A DNA stretch of 64,000 bases from Rhizomucor pusillus (taxonomy: Eukaryota > Mucoromycota > Mucoromycetes > Mucorales > Lichtheimiaceae): assembly GCA_900175165.2 (NCBI GenBank), contig FWWN02000608.1:1-64000 (forward strand), given 5' to 3'. Positions 36,729-46,557 of this stretch are shown in pieces. Each line of letters opens with the position of its first letter. Position 1 is the first letter of the stretch. The notes beneath the pieces were generated by a model. It was not told where the DNA came from. It ran no database searches and was given only the letters and a program-made list of their open reading frames with translations. Made by a program: the position numbers and the translations under genes.

Positions 36729-37914
36729 ATGACCTTTACTCATCAGCAACGTATACACCGGTTACGAACGAAACCGAGACAAGCGACGACGACATTGTTG
36801 GTTCCGGTATTACTTGCATGCGCGCCTGCCGCGTTCGTTTCATGCGGTAAGCAACTACAGCAGCAAAAGTTATCAAGCAACACCCGCAGCTAAAGAAAAT
36901 ATATTATCTTTTCCCTTTGTATCCAATCATTTGCTGACGGATGGTAAGATCTTGTACATGCTTTGATAAAGGAATCACTCAACTAACAAAGTCGCGTTGC
37001 TACCAGGAACGATTTATTAGCCATTACATCCGCTTCTGGTAAATACTCAAAGACACCCTCGCCTAGATTCACTCCGTTGCTAATGCGGTAACAAACAGCA
37101 TCGTCGCCTACTCCTGCAAGTCAAAGTATCGTTGATGGATCGACCATGATCGTATCAGGGACACGCACATTTACAGGCGGATTGACAGACGTCAATTTGT
37201 CTGGCTTGTTTGGATCAACGCCCACATCGTCGTCGTCGTCCGACCAGCAACCCACAGTTATCCTCACTACTCCCTCACCACCATCGTCATCGCAGCCATC
37301 GTCATCACAGTCACCGGCGTCTCAACGAGACGAGGCCGACGGGCCTATCAACCAGAGTGCACTGATAGGCATCATTGTGGGCGGCATCGTCGGTCTCATT
37401 TGTATCACCGGCCTGTGTGTATTTTTAGTGGGTCGATGGAGGAAGCCCAAAAAGTTCGACCGCGGCCGTGGCATTACTGCAAGTTGGTTCAATGAGCACC
37501 GTCGCACCAAGACACCCTCCGTTCTGCCAGCCGGTGACGATAACGATTGGGATATCGTTAACAGCAATAACAAAAAGACCACAATGCTTGAACCTTCTTA
37601 TTACCACTACAACAACAATAACAATAATCAGCAACAGCAGCAGCAGCGTAGCAACAATCGCAATAATTACAACAACACCGAGTTACACTTGTACTATCCG
37701 GACGCCCCTTCGCCCGAAGTTCTTCCGCCTTCCGAGACCACAACGGCAGCGCTCGATGCCATGTACAACATCAAGCAGTACAATACAAAGCAGCAGCGAG
37801 AGCCGACAAAAGGCCGAGCAAGCGCAGCATCCAGCGGTGCCCGGTTATCAAAGTACAATTACTTGGCCCAGGCATTCAACCAAATGCGTGCGTCGTACAA
37901 CATGCAGGCAGATC

Positions 37915-37994
<80 letters not shown>

Positions 37995-38402
37995 CGGCAA
38001 CAACAACGGCAACAATACACTTCCTACGCTGCTGCTGCACCTGCTGCACCACCGCCCGCTGCTCACGCCGCAAACACGCTTAACCAACAACAACAATTCC
38101 AGCATCGCAGCAACGACAACGAAAAGGCACAACAAGACTTTGTGAACTCCAACGATGATGACAGCTACGTGTTACCGACTAACCTGAACCCACCGCCGCG
38201 GATTACCGTATCGCCTAGCAACAGCGACGGGCAAGACAAAAATACTGGCCTCCAGCAGGCGTCTTCTAGCATGAACGGGTATCGAGAAAGCCTGGTATCA
38301 GACGTCAGCCAGTACAGCACTTTTGCGCCAGCGGCGGAAGCAGCAGCACTGGCACCAGCTACAGCGCAGTCTCCACCGAAATCCCACTATGGATACTTTT
38401 AA
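36729..38402 (+). CDS. Single-pass membrane protein with polyglutamine cytoplasmic tail
   Basis: The last exon is clear: from about 37115 through 38402 it encodes a Ser/Pro-rich stretch, one transmembrane helix (ALIGIIVGGIVGLICITGLC), a basic stop-transfer (RWRKPKKFDRGRG) and a long Gln/Asn-rich tail. The tail includes 27 consecutive CAA codons. Upstream, an ATG at 36729 opens a good signal peptide (TTTLLVPVLLACAPAAFVS), and 36949-37042 encodes a cysteine-containing segment (SCTCFDKGITQL). That suggests a type I surface protein with a small Cys-rich ectodomain. The first exon junction does not close in phase with canonical sites, so the 5' part is tentative. No family recognised. The plan resembles fungal wall-stress sensors only in outline. 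Confidence 0.6.
37914..37994 (+). repeat. Pure (CAA)27 trinucleotide repeat
   Basis: Twenty-seven uninterrupted CAA codons encode polyglutamine inside the membrane-protein gene, followed by CGG-interrupted CAA units. Confidence 0.95.
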
Positions 38403-38642
38403 GAAAGCGAAAGAAGAAGAACGATCCGCTTTCTCTTTCTGTTAATTAATCTATATACATATATACAACATGCTCCCCTTTTTGTAAACACGTAATATTA
38501 CAAAGCCCATATATACGAAACCCACCCACCCCCGTTCTTCCATATATACAGCACCCGCTACTCACACATCCACTCATATATACACACGCTCCCCATACCT
38601 TTTTTATTTTTGGTTAACTTTATTTACTGTTGTGTCTAGAAC

Positions 38643-41052
38643 TTAGAAAAAGTAAAATTTGTCTGTACGATATACAATGCAATCGGATTCCCGAACTAGC
38701 GAGATGGGTATACTGTGTCGGCCTTCGACTTGATTAAATGCGCATGCAGGGCTTTGCAGTAAATCCTGCATGCTTGGTACGCGGCATGAGATACAGGTAT
38801 CAGACTGCTGTGTGTCCATGATCGCCTTGAGGTTGCCAAACCAGACTGAGAGCCCGCTCAGATTGGTTCCGGTCAGCGTTAGGAGCTGCTGCTGCTGCGG
38901 CAAGGACGTTGCCATATGTGTAATTACAGGGAAAGGTGTGACGAATGTACCGGGAGTGGACGGCGGTGCCCAGAACGAGTAGATGGAGCAGTCTGTCCCG
39001 ATGACGGTCCACATGGCTGTATCGGATACATCCTGGCTCCACGACGCACCGGCTTTGCTTGCACCGCCTGCGCCATCGACCGGTTTGCGCTCGCTCGTGG
39101 CCTCGTACGTTCCTACTTGGTCGGCTGTGCATGAGAGGAAGCTTGGAACTGTCTTTTCTTCGCCGTGCTCAGGCACAATTTCAAACGCTATGCGGTGGAG
39201 CTGCGAGACTGGGTCGCCAAGCGCCTCGTCGTGTGGCAAACCCTCGCCTCCAAGCACCCTCGAACCCTTGTCGACACGTCGGATCACCATCACGGGGCTT
39301 GTGAGTCCTGTTGCGATGCACTGCAAGATCACGCGCTGGTTGTAATGGATAACTTGGAGGTTGGATCCCATGGGTCGGGCGGATTCTGGTGGCGGGGGAT
39401 AGTATGGATTGTGCGGATGGCGGAGGGGTAGGTGCTGGCTTGCTGCTGGAGGCTGGTTGGGGTCACTGCTGGTGGTGGTGGCGGTGGCTGCATCCTGTTT
39501 CACCACCCAAATAACGAAAGGGTCCCAGGATCCAGGCCGTGTCACAAAGCTATGGTTCTCTTGGTTGCTGTAGCTGACTCCGAGATACTTTGTAGATACG
39601 GTTTGAGATCGAATGCGGTTGAACAGCGCTATCGTTGAACCGTGATGGATATAGACTAGCAGATGTGGTACAAATAATGTATAAGCTTTCTTTCATTCTT
39701 TGTCCCTCGTCATCATTTGTTTCCTCCTCTTCCAAATCCTCGATTGATTGCAGACAAGAAAAGGAAAAGGAGGAGAATATGAACATGTATTAATACTTAC
39801 GGTCCATATGCTTTGCACTGCTCTGTTTCTTTTTGCTGGGCTTGCTGATGACCTTGATGTGCTTGCTGGGAAAAGTTCCCAGGCGATGATTGTCGAGCTG
39901 GATATCAATCATGACTGAAACCTGCTTTCGTTTCTCCGCAGCGTCGTTGATGTGGAGATGCTTTGCAATGCATCTGCCGTAAACAGCGCCAGGGTCGGAA
40001 ATGGCAGTGGAGGAGCTAGCTTGGGCGCGAGTGGCAGCATCGTACCACTCCAATGTGCCAGGAACGACCTCGTTGTTGGTTGACATGCGGATGCTCAGCG
40101 ATGGAGGAGTCATTCTGATCCGAGAAATCGGTTTGTGGTGTATGAAAATGCCGTCATCCTTGCCATCGTCGTCGTTGCTATCTTTACCGCTTCCGTATTG
40201 CTGCTGAGTCCACCAGGGTGTGCCCAGCAGAAGCGTCACCGGAGGAGGGCTCAAAAATCTGTGGGGTCCACCAATGAGAAAATCGAAAAAATTCGCACGG
40301 TCGAGATATCTCAAACTTTACCTTTTTTCGCTGCCGTAACTCTTCTGTGCAACCTTACCCGTCATTATCCAGACGGTGCGTTCACCCGACAAGGTTGCCG
40401 ACGCCGATGCTTCGGTGATTGGATACAGCTTGCAAGGCGGCCGGCTCAGGTACTGCTCCATAGCCATAGTGATAGTCAGCTTGGAGAGGTCAATGGGGAG
40501 GAGAGGAGGAGGTGGAGAGTGCGAAGATGACAGTGATGTGGAAAGTGAGGAGGATTCAGTGGGCGATGACGCGACAAGTGGTGGAGATATCGAGATTTCT
40601 GATGATGATGATGGTGGTTGTTCTGCAGGTGGTTGCTGGTGGTCCAGTCCCTCTGATGCTAGCAGCAGCCAGTCTGAAGCCAGCCACCCGTTATCGCCGT
40701 GGTCAAAGATGACCGACGACGGTGGTGCTGCAAATGATGCGAGTGAAAGCGGATCGCCGGCAGCGGCAGTACCACTAGCGGTGGCGGCGTTATCAAACAG
40801 CTGCGCAGCTGCCACGTCGCCCGTTGATAAGCAATTATCGCCTTGCCCATTTTGATTCTGCGCGTCAAACAGGATCTGTGTAAGATCCAGCGTGCCACAG
40901 TCTTGCCCGACGAGATCGTTCATAAAGTTGATAAAGTCGTCCGGACAAAACACGTCTTGAGGATCCACGGTCTCATCGTGCTTTCTCTTTCTTGGGGTTG
41001 CAGTAGTGCTGTTGTTGTTGGCAGTTGGGGACACAAGCTCAACCATAGACAT
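38643..41052 (-). CDS. CSL-family transcription factor (CBF1/Su(H)/LAG-1 type)
   Basis: DNA-binding factor of the family whose animal members serve Notch signalling; fungi have CSL proteins without Notch. Exons are 41052-40322, 40258-39801 and 39655-38643, which close in phase to 733 residues. An unusual N-terminal extension of about 210 residues, rich in Ser, Pro and acidic residues, precedes the Rel-like N-terminal domain (VAQKSYGSEKRFLSPPP). That is followed by HIKVISKPSKKKQSS and the beta-trefoil signature ALFNRIRSQTVSTKYL. A C-terminal IPT domain is marked by LSVWFGNLKAI. The gene is convergent with the membrane-protein gene, about 240 bp away. Confidence 0.95.
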
Positions 41053-41587
41053 TGACAAAAAAGGAGGAGGGAGGAGAATGACAGAGAGATGTAGAAAGAG
41101 GAAGAGAAAGAGAGAAAAGAGAAAGGAAGAGAACCTTAGTAGATAGATAAAAAGAGAAGACGCAGAGATAGAGTAAAGTTACGCCCCAAAATAAGAAAGT
41201 TTCGGCCTTCTGGACACTCTCAATGCTAAAATCCCTCGTGACACGTATCAGGTGATCCGCCCGCCGTCGTCATGGAACATTTTTTTGGCGGGTGTGCCAA
41301 ACCTGCATCTCAACCACCCATTCGTTGCGACAATATTGACCCCGTGGGAAACCTGGGGCCTCGTGGAAACTAGAAAACCAACGAAATTGCATGGAGTATC
41401 AAGCACGCATGGAACACATACACATATAGATAAAAGGATAATAGTTTTATTTTTTGTGGGGACAAAGTTTGGATTCATTCCGCGGCTGTTTGTTTCAACA
41501 CACCAGTCACCTGGATCGGGCTGCTTCTATACAAAACATGGATGGACCAATTGTATTGTTTTCAAGCGCCTTCGGTATAACCGCAAT
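41053..41587. other. Intergenic, CSL promoter
   Basis: Purine-rich (GAGA-type) for the first 100 bp upstream of the CSL start, then unremarkable to the ARPC4 3' end. No gene seen. Confidence 0.5.
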
Positions 41588-42400
41588 TCAAGCAAACTGC
41601 AGGAGCAAAAGGAGGTTGGAGGTAATTTATCAGTTTTATCAATCACTACCCATTGATAGAGAGAGGGAGAGCATCCCTCTCGCTCCTTCCCTCCTTTTCC
41701 CTTACCTGTGCCAAGTAACTTTCGGCCACCGTTCTTGCTCTAGTGTTGACACTTAATTTCATTTCCGAGATTTCCTTGTCAACTTCCTCCATGAAATGAA
41801 CAATAAAATCGACGAGTTTGTGTTTGTACATTTGTTCGGTGTGAGCGTTGGTAATCAGGAAGGAAATATCGTAACCCTAGCAACCAAGCATCACGTCATT
41901 GTCATCAGCAAGAGAGCGCGCGCGACGGGAAAAAAAGACAAACGGTAACACTCACATTCACTGGTTTCCTACGCAGGATCACAAAGTTTTCTGCGCGAAG
42001 CATCAAGAACCGCGAAAACTTGTGGCACAAGATGCGTTCAAGGTCATCTGCTTGCTTGACCTTGATGCTTACTCGCACCGAGTTGACCGACGGTTCAATA
42101 AGCACCTTTTCGTTCTCGTTGCGGCTGATAACCAAAGGATTTAACAAGACTTCCTTGGATTTCCTGCAAAGCTAGGTTACATCTCTCTGTTTGGTTTCGT
42201 GGTCAAGAAGAAGCACTTGCCCTGATTCAACTTCTGGTACATTGTGTCGCTCGGCAACTTCAGATGCAAAGTTGTCCAAACACAACGCAGCCGTTAAAGT
42301 AGAGCGCACGGCTGTAAGGTACGGTCGAAGTGTGTTGGACTGTCATCATTACGTCGGGATGAGCTCGTCTGGTTCGTTCGTTTGCACATTCCACCACCAT
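41588..42400 (-). CDS. ARC19: Arp2/3 complex 20 kDa subunit (ARPC4)
   Basis: Structural subunit of the actin-nucleating Arp2/3 complex. The spliced product is 169 residues, about the family length (168 in human). Exons are 42400-42398 (the start codon alone), 42339-42221, 42163-41956, 41876-41706 and 41596-41588 (TTT GCT TGA); all close in phase. Recognisable stretches are [56 protein letters not shown] and [20 protein letters not shown]. The second intron has a GC donor (GCAAGT). The one-codon first exon and 9-nt last exon are inferred from homology and splice signals. The body of the gene is certain. Confidence 0.92.
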
Positions 42401-42614
42401 CCCAAGCTAACCCTCCCGTGAGCGTACACGAGTTTTTCATTTACATCCACGCGCACTGCATATCCCCTTGAGCCGGCATTGCAGTAGAATTTCTGCAGTT
42501 TCCCTCCCGGAATGCTTACTTACCATATGGGATATATTCAAGGTAACGGGGTCCGATTAAGAGAACGAACTTCTCCGTTGATATGTGAATATAAGTGGGT
42601 ACTAATCGGGAAAA

Positions 42615-42632
42615 GTGTCCATTAATGGACAC
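42615..42632. repeat. Palindrome copy 1
   Basis: Perfect 18-bp palindrome GTGTCCATTAATGGACAC. Confidence 0.95.
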
Positions 42633-42800
42633 ACTTTGAGCCCACATATCTCCCCAATGAAAATCATCTGTACACCGCTTTTTAACATATGTACTCCTCT
42701 TTGACATCTGAACAAGATCAGAATTAATTTGAGATTGATACTATGAGTAGTTTTGGAAATACGGACGATTAAGTTGGCTAGTCCGCGGGGTTTCTCGAAG

Positions 42801-42816
42801 TGTCCATTAATGGACA
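42801..42816. repeat. Palindrome copy 2
   Basis: Perfect 16-bp palindrome TGTCCATTAATGGACA, the central copy. Confidence 0.95.
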
Positions 42817-43150
42817 GTAAGTAAACTGTAGTTTATGCATTTATTCCTCATCATCCAGAATACATGAAACCTTCGACAGTTATAGTTTCATTGGTCTAGT
42901 TTAATGATATGAAATGAAAAATAAGATCTATATAATCATATATGGACCCATACGTTCATTACAAATTACCGTCTCGGGGCCGCAAATTCGAAGTATCGAT
43001 CTATGGTGACAACCCCTCTCGAGGCGAGGGTCCATTATGAAGTGGCCTTTGTCATTTGCAACACACTAATCTTCAGACGGCTATGAAGCCGCTCATTGGC
43101 TTTGAGAGAAGGTTGGAGGTGTTTATTGGCCAGAAAAGTACATTTGAAAC

Positions 43151-43168
43151 GTGTCCATTAATGGACAC
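43151..43168. repeat. Palindrome copy 3
   Basis: Perfect 18-bp palindrome GTGTCCATTAATGGACAC. Confidence 0.95.
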
Positions 43169-43169
43169 T

Positions 43170-43185
43170 GTGTCCACAGATGGAC
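43170..43185. repeat. Palindrome copy 4, diverged centre
   Basis: TGTCCACAGATGGACA keeps both TGTCCA/TGGACA half-sites but has lost the ATTAAT centre. It is directly adjacent to copy 3. Confidence 0.85.
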
Positions 43186-43431
43186 ATCTTCGATTAGTAC
43201 TCATTAATAGTAATAAGGACATCCACAATTCTAATCATTAGGCTTGCTTACTTAAGCCTTTCTGTCCAAAATCGTCGCCAAAAAAGATGTAAATATTCTC
43301 CACTGAGATGAACTAGAGACAATGACAAGCGAAACAGGTATATAGCAAGTTCGCGCTGCTTTCCTCTTGGAAAATTGAGTTTACTGTATTCGCAAACTTC
43401 ACTAGAGCTCAAATACTTACATATATGTGCT

Positions 43432-43930
43432 TCATCGAAATTCTACCGGTCTTTCACCTGATAGTGATTCAGATTTCGCAATGCGGAAAATGTTTCTAGC
43501 TGCATTGCGATCTCGGTTCCAGACGACGTGACAATTGTCGCAAACAAGTACAACGTGAAAGACTCTACTATCGATGGTCCTGAGGTTGCTGCCTTTTAGG
43601 GTACCTCAATTCTTCTATCTTTCTTCTTGTGTTCTTATAACCAGTAACTGCTGCACATTCGCTAGAAGATCATTCGCGATACTGATGGGATCTGCTGCAT
43701 CGGCTTCCATGACTTGAGGCCAGATGCCAGGGTCGACACCCATAATGAAAATAATGATGCAAGTCGTCTTTGTCGAAGTCTTCCATCTCCAGCTCAGGGA
43801 AGAGGTCGTCCCCCTCCCTCTCCCTTTTAGCAAATATACAAAATCTAGGCCATGGCCATCGGTCCGAATTGCATTGGTGAACTTGACGCTGCTATTTTTC
43901 TTTAGATTCCTTTGACGGACCTAGCTAAAA
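43432..43930 (-). pseudogene. Fanzor (eukaryotic TnpB-like RNA-guided nuclease) relic
   Basis: Read on the minus strand, three conserved Fanzor landmarks occur in order. They are FTNAIRTDGHGLDFVYL (the TDG segment before the nuclease), IIFIMGVDPGIWP (RuvC-I, catalytic Asp in GVDPG, 43726-43740), and VCDNCHVVWNRDRNAARNIF (zinc-ribbon CxxC at 43531-43542 plus the RuvC-III Asp in NRDRN). The end reads ERPVEFR and stop at 43432-43434. Only about 180 bp lie between RuvC-I and the zinc ribbon, with stops and frame changes, so the RuvC-II region with its catalytic Glu is missing and the gene is dead. Family Fanzors are transposon-borne and guided by an omega RNA encoded at the element end. Confidence 0.82.
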
Positions 43931-43982
43931 TCGAAGATTTCCTCGAATTGCCTCGTTGCAGCTGGATGTTTATCACGCCCTT

Positions 43983-44318
43983 CTAATAGCTGCAGGCAGC
44001 ATTCCAGCAGCAGTAAGATGCGGGCCCAAAGCAGGAAACTCCAGACGCATTATCAGCGGAGATGCTGGCCCGTAGCTCACGTAACCTGGATCCAGCATCG
44101 GGATACAGACAGCCCAGCCAAACGGTGTGGTCAGCTACTCCTGCTTGTAGACACCTCCGAGAATGCGCGATCTCGGCCCTTGCGCGAATGATTTCCTCGT
44201 GTAAGTACTGCAGAGTATCCTCCTCCAACCCTCGAGACGAAAATTCTGCAGTGGGGTCATTTACAGAACATGTTATCTGCCACGCAATGTTGTTCCGCTT
44301 TTTGCTAGTTAGTCCCAA
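43983..44318 (-). other. Unassigned open frame next to recombinase relic
   Basis: A 111-codon frame on the same strand as its transposon-relic neighbours. It has an Arg/Glu-rich helical stretch (HEEIIRARAEIAHSRRCL) and no domain I recognise. It lies between the recombinase relic and the Fanzor relic and is probably part of the decayed element. Confidence 0.3.
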
Positions 44319-44337
44319 CGGACGTAATACTGGTAGA

Positions 44338-44835
44338 CTAGAGACGCTGGCGACGATAGTGCTGATCGAAGACAGCCGAGGACGACCAATTTCCCTGGAC
44401 GGACAGGAGCGGTTTCAAATCCGTGGATTTCTTGACAACGCCACGTAACCAAGCCGAGATGGTGGTAAGTTCGAGAGGATCCGCTGGATTACGGCTCTTA
44501 ACGAAAAACTGTTGGCAAGGTCGAGTCTGGGCAGCGGGATGGTCGCGTAATGCCTCGAAGGCCGTAACTGGACATAAAGAACTATTGCTACCATGCGGGT
44601 GGATACGGACTGATTTAAGAATTTGTCTACCGTCTCGGCGTTCTTTTGGCGAGCTGATTATATGCTTTAGTCTGCCTTGTGAATCCACCGAGCTAGCTTG
44701 CAAGTCAATGCGATGGAGGTCCGATGGGCGCAAGAAAGCAGCCATGGCGACGAGGAATGCCGCGAGGCTGTACGAGATGACGGGATAGACTGCAAGTGTT
44801 GTAAGCTGGGTCGCGTGAAATGAGCGACGTGTATT
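44338..44835 (-). pseudogene. Tyrosine-recombinase (Crypton/DIRS-like) relic
   Basis: On the minus strand, a hydrophobic helix (TLAVYPVISYSLAAFLVAMA) runs into AFLRPSDLHRIDL, the context of the first catalytic Arg of phage-integrase-fold recombinases. Next comes LCPVTAFEALRDHP, and the end is GNWSSSAVFDQHYRRQR, with the probable catalytic Tyr in HYRR. The segment that should carry the H-x-x-R pair between these is missing, so the gene is a deleted relic. The core is recognised by motif order. The element class (Crypton or DIRS-like) cannot be settled without the rest of the element. Confidence 0.65.
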
Positions 44836-46179
44836 TTAGTTTTCTGAGCTGTGATTTATCATTATATAGGTTAAATCGAGAAAAGATGATATTTGAAGTA
44901 GGGTTACGCTTACTTCTCTGAGGACAAAATATGGGTTGAATCAGAAAAAGGTTAAAAGAAGAAAAAGAAAGGATGGGTGACACATGGTTTATATAAACAA
45001 TCACTAGGGAGACATTGTTTTGCGCTATGCTCTTACTGATTTTGCGCCAATAACAGCCTACTTTGCGCCTGGCCAGAGGGAACTTTGCGTTGGTCAAGAA
45101 ATACTGTAAACAAATAGAGATAAAATGGTCATCGCCGGATACATCTTTATAAGAAGCGTCCCCAGCTTTGCGCTTAGAAATGCATTTGGAGCCTTTTAGA
45201 AAACGCTTCTAGGAGAGGCCATTGGCTCAATTTGAGCATAACAATCTGAGATGTTGACCACTACGGTTTATCAAATAGGAATCACCCTTTAGCTTCGTAC
45301 TGCGTTCAGTTCTGTGCAATTTTGCAATAATGTTTTACCATCAACGTCCAGGGTATTTATGCATATACTGTATGTATCGCTTTATGATAAAGCTGTATAA
45401 TGTCCATCAAGAGGTGCGTACACTGTATTAAATGTAACTTCTCAATTCTTTCTAAGTACCATTAACCTTATTTGACGGTCGTATGCCCTTCACGAGCCAA
45501 CATGCCACCTCTGTGTGCTGATCAGATATGGCTCATACATCTATGTCTATATTGTTTTCATTTCAAAGGTACATATGTCCGAGCATGATTACAACAGGCT
45601 CTTATCCAAGCAGAGACGACGGGAAATGCCGGGGAAGACGGTTGTTTCACTCTTTATCTGCATGAGAAACAGCTGCAAAACATTCATATTGTTAAAAAAG
45701 ACAGTTGCAGATTATGACAAGTTCAAGCAGAACGAAGAAAAAGAGACGAAAAACATGAACAAGTGAACTGATTTTTTTAAATATAGGAGAGGTAAGAAAG
45801 TAGAAGGCTACTTGTACGTTAAAGCCAATGGCTTATCAATTCTTGTACTATATGCGGCCTGGGGTCTCCTCTTGCGCTGGCTCTGCTTGCACGCTCGCAC
45901 GAATATCGCCAGCGTAAGTCGTCAAACTTCAGTAGATTACAGTGGTCCAACGTTAATTCGATTTCTGTAGGCGCAAAATATAGCCAACTAAAAGCGCAAA
46001 AGGATTTTCCAGACCGCGCAAATATTTCCTCAAAATCCAGTATAGCACTGTATCGCGCGGAGGGGTTGAACATTTAGAGTTGCGAATAAAGTGTCTAAAT
46101 CGTTGGACGATCGCACCGTATCTGGGTCGACGTGGAAATGCAGAACTGCGGATCGGAAAACAATGAATGGTGTGTGATA
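44836..46179. other. Decayed intergenic sequence
   Basis: About 1.3 kb separating two recombinase-like fragments. It is AT-rich, no gene is supported, and it may include inserted or decayed transposon sequence. Confidence 0.4.
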
Positions 46180-46557
46180 CTATAGTTTCGCTGCCTGTAG
46201 ATAGCTGGGGAAGCTGATAAGATTTGCGGTTGGGAATCTGTTTATTTCTTCGTTATTATTATTATTATTATAAGCCAATTGAATGTTGTCGGGCCCACTG
46301 AATGAAATTGTACTGAGCACGCTTATACATGGAGCTATTGTCGGTGCATCGAGATAAGGAGAGCTAAGATCATCAACTGCTGAATCCGAGTATCCATTCT
46401 CTACAAAGCGACGCCTGATACTTTCCATACGGTTAGTTTCTAAGACCGATTTGTCCATGGCCAAGGAGCGAAGGGGCTGACTGATAACCCTCGTGTGTGT
46501 TGCTGGGTCCAGGACTATCGGGTCGTACTTCCCAATGGAAACATAGGTACTTCGCAA
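46180..46557 (-). other. Possible N-terminal recombinase fragment
   Basis: A 125-codon frame containing MESIRRRFVENGYSDSAVDD, which resembles the N-terminal helix of fungal transposon tyrosine recombinases, followed by an Asn run encoded by an AAT microsatellite. It lies upstream, on the same strand, of the recombinase core relic. The assignment is tentative. Confidence 0.3.

Larger units (their letters stand above)
42596..43201. repeat. Cluster of 16-18 bp palindromes in a large inverted-repeat arrangement
   Basis: The perfect palindrome TGTCCATTAATGGACA occurs three times (42616-42631, 42801-42816, 43152-43167), and a diverged fourth copy lies at 43170-43185. The outer copies are flanked by TACTAATCG on the left (near 42600) and by its reverse complement CGATTAGTA on the right (near 43191). 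The ends therefore form an inverted repeat about 600 bp apart. This may be the termini of a non-autonomous element or the end region of the element that carried the adjacent Fanzor relic. No target-site duplication was identified. Confidence 0.6.

Noticed and set aside
37914..37994. Regular repeat considered as a CRISPR-like array
   Set aside because: It is an uninterrupted trinucleotide repeat in a coding frame with no spacers, in a fungal genome.
37468..38145. A 225-codon poly-Asn frame
   Set aside because: Frame-shifted reading of the CAA repeat as AAC within the membrane-protein gene.
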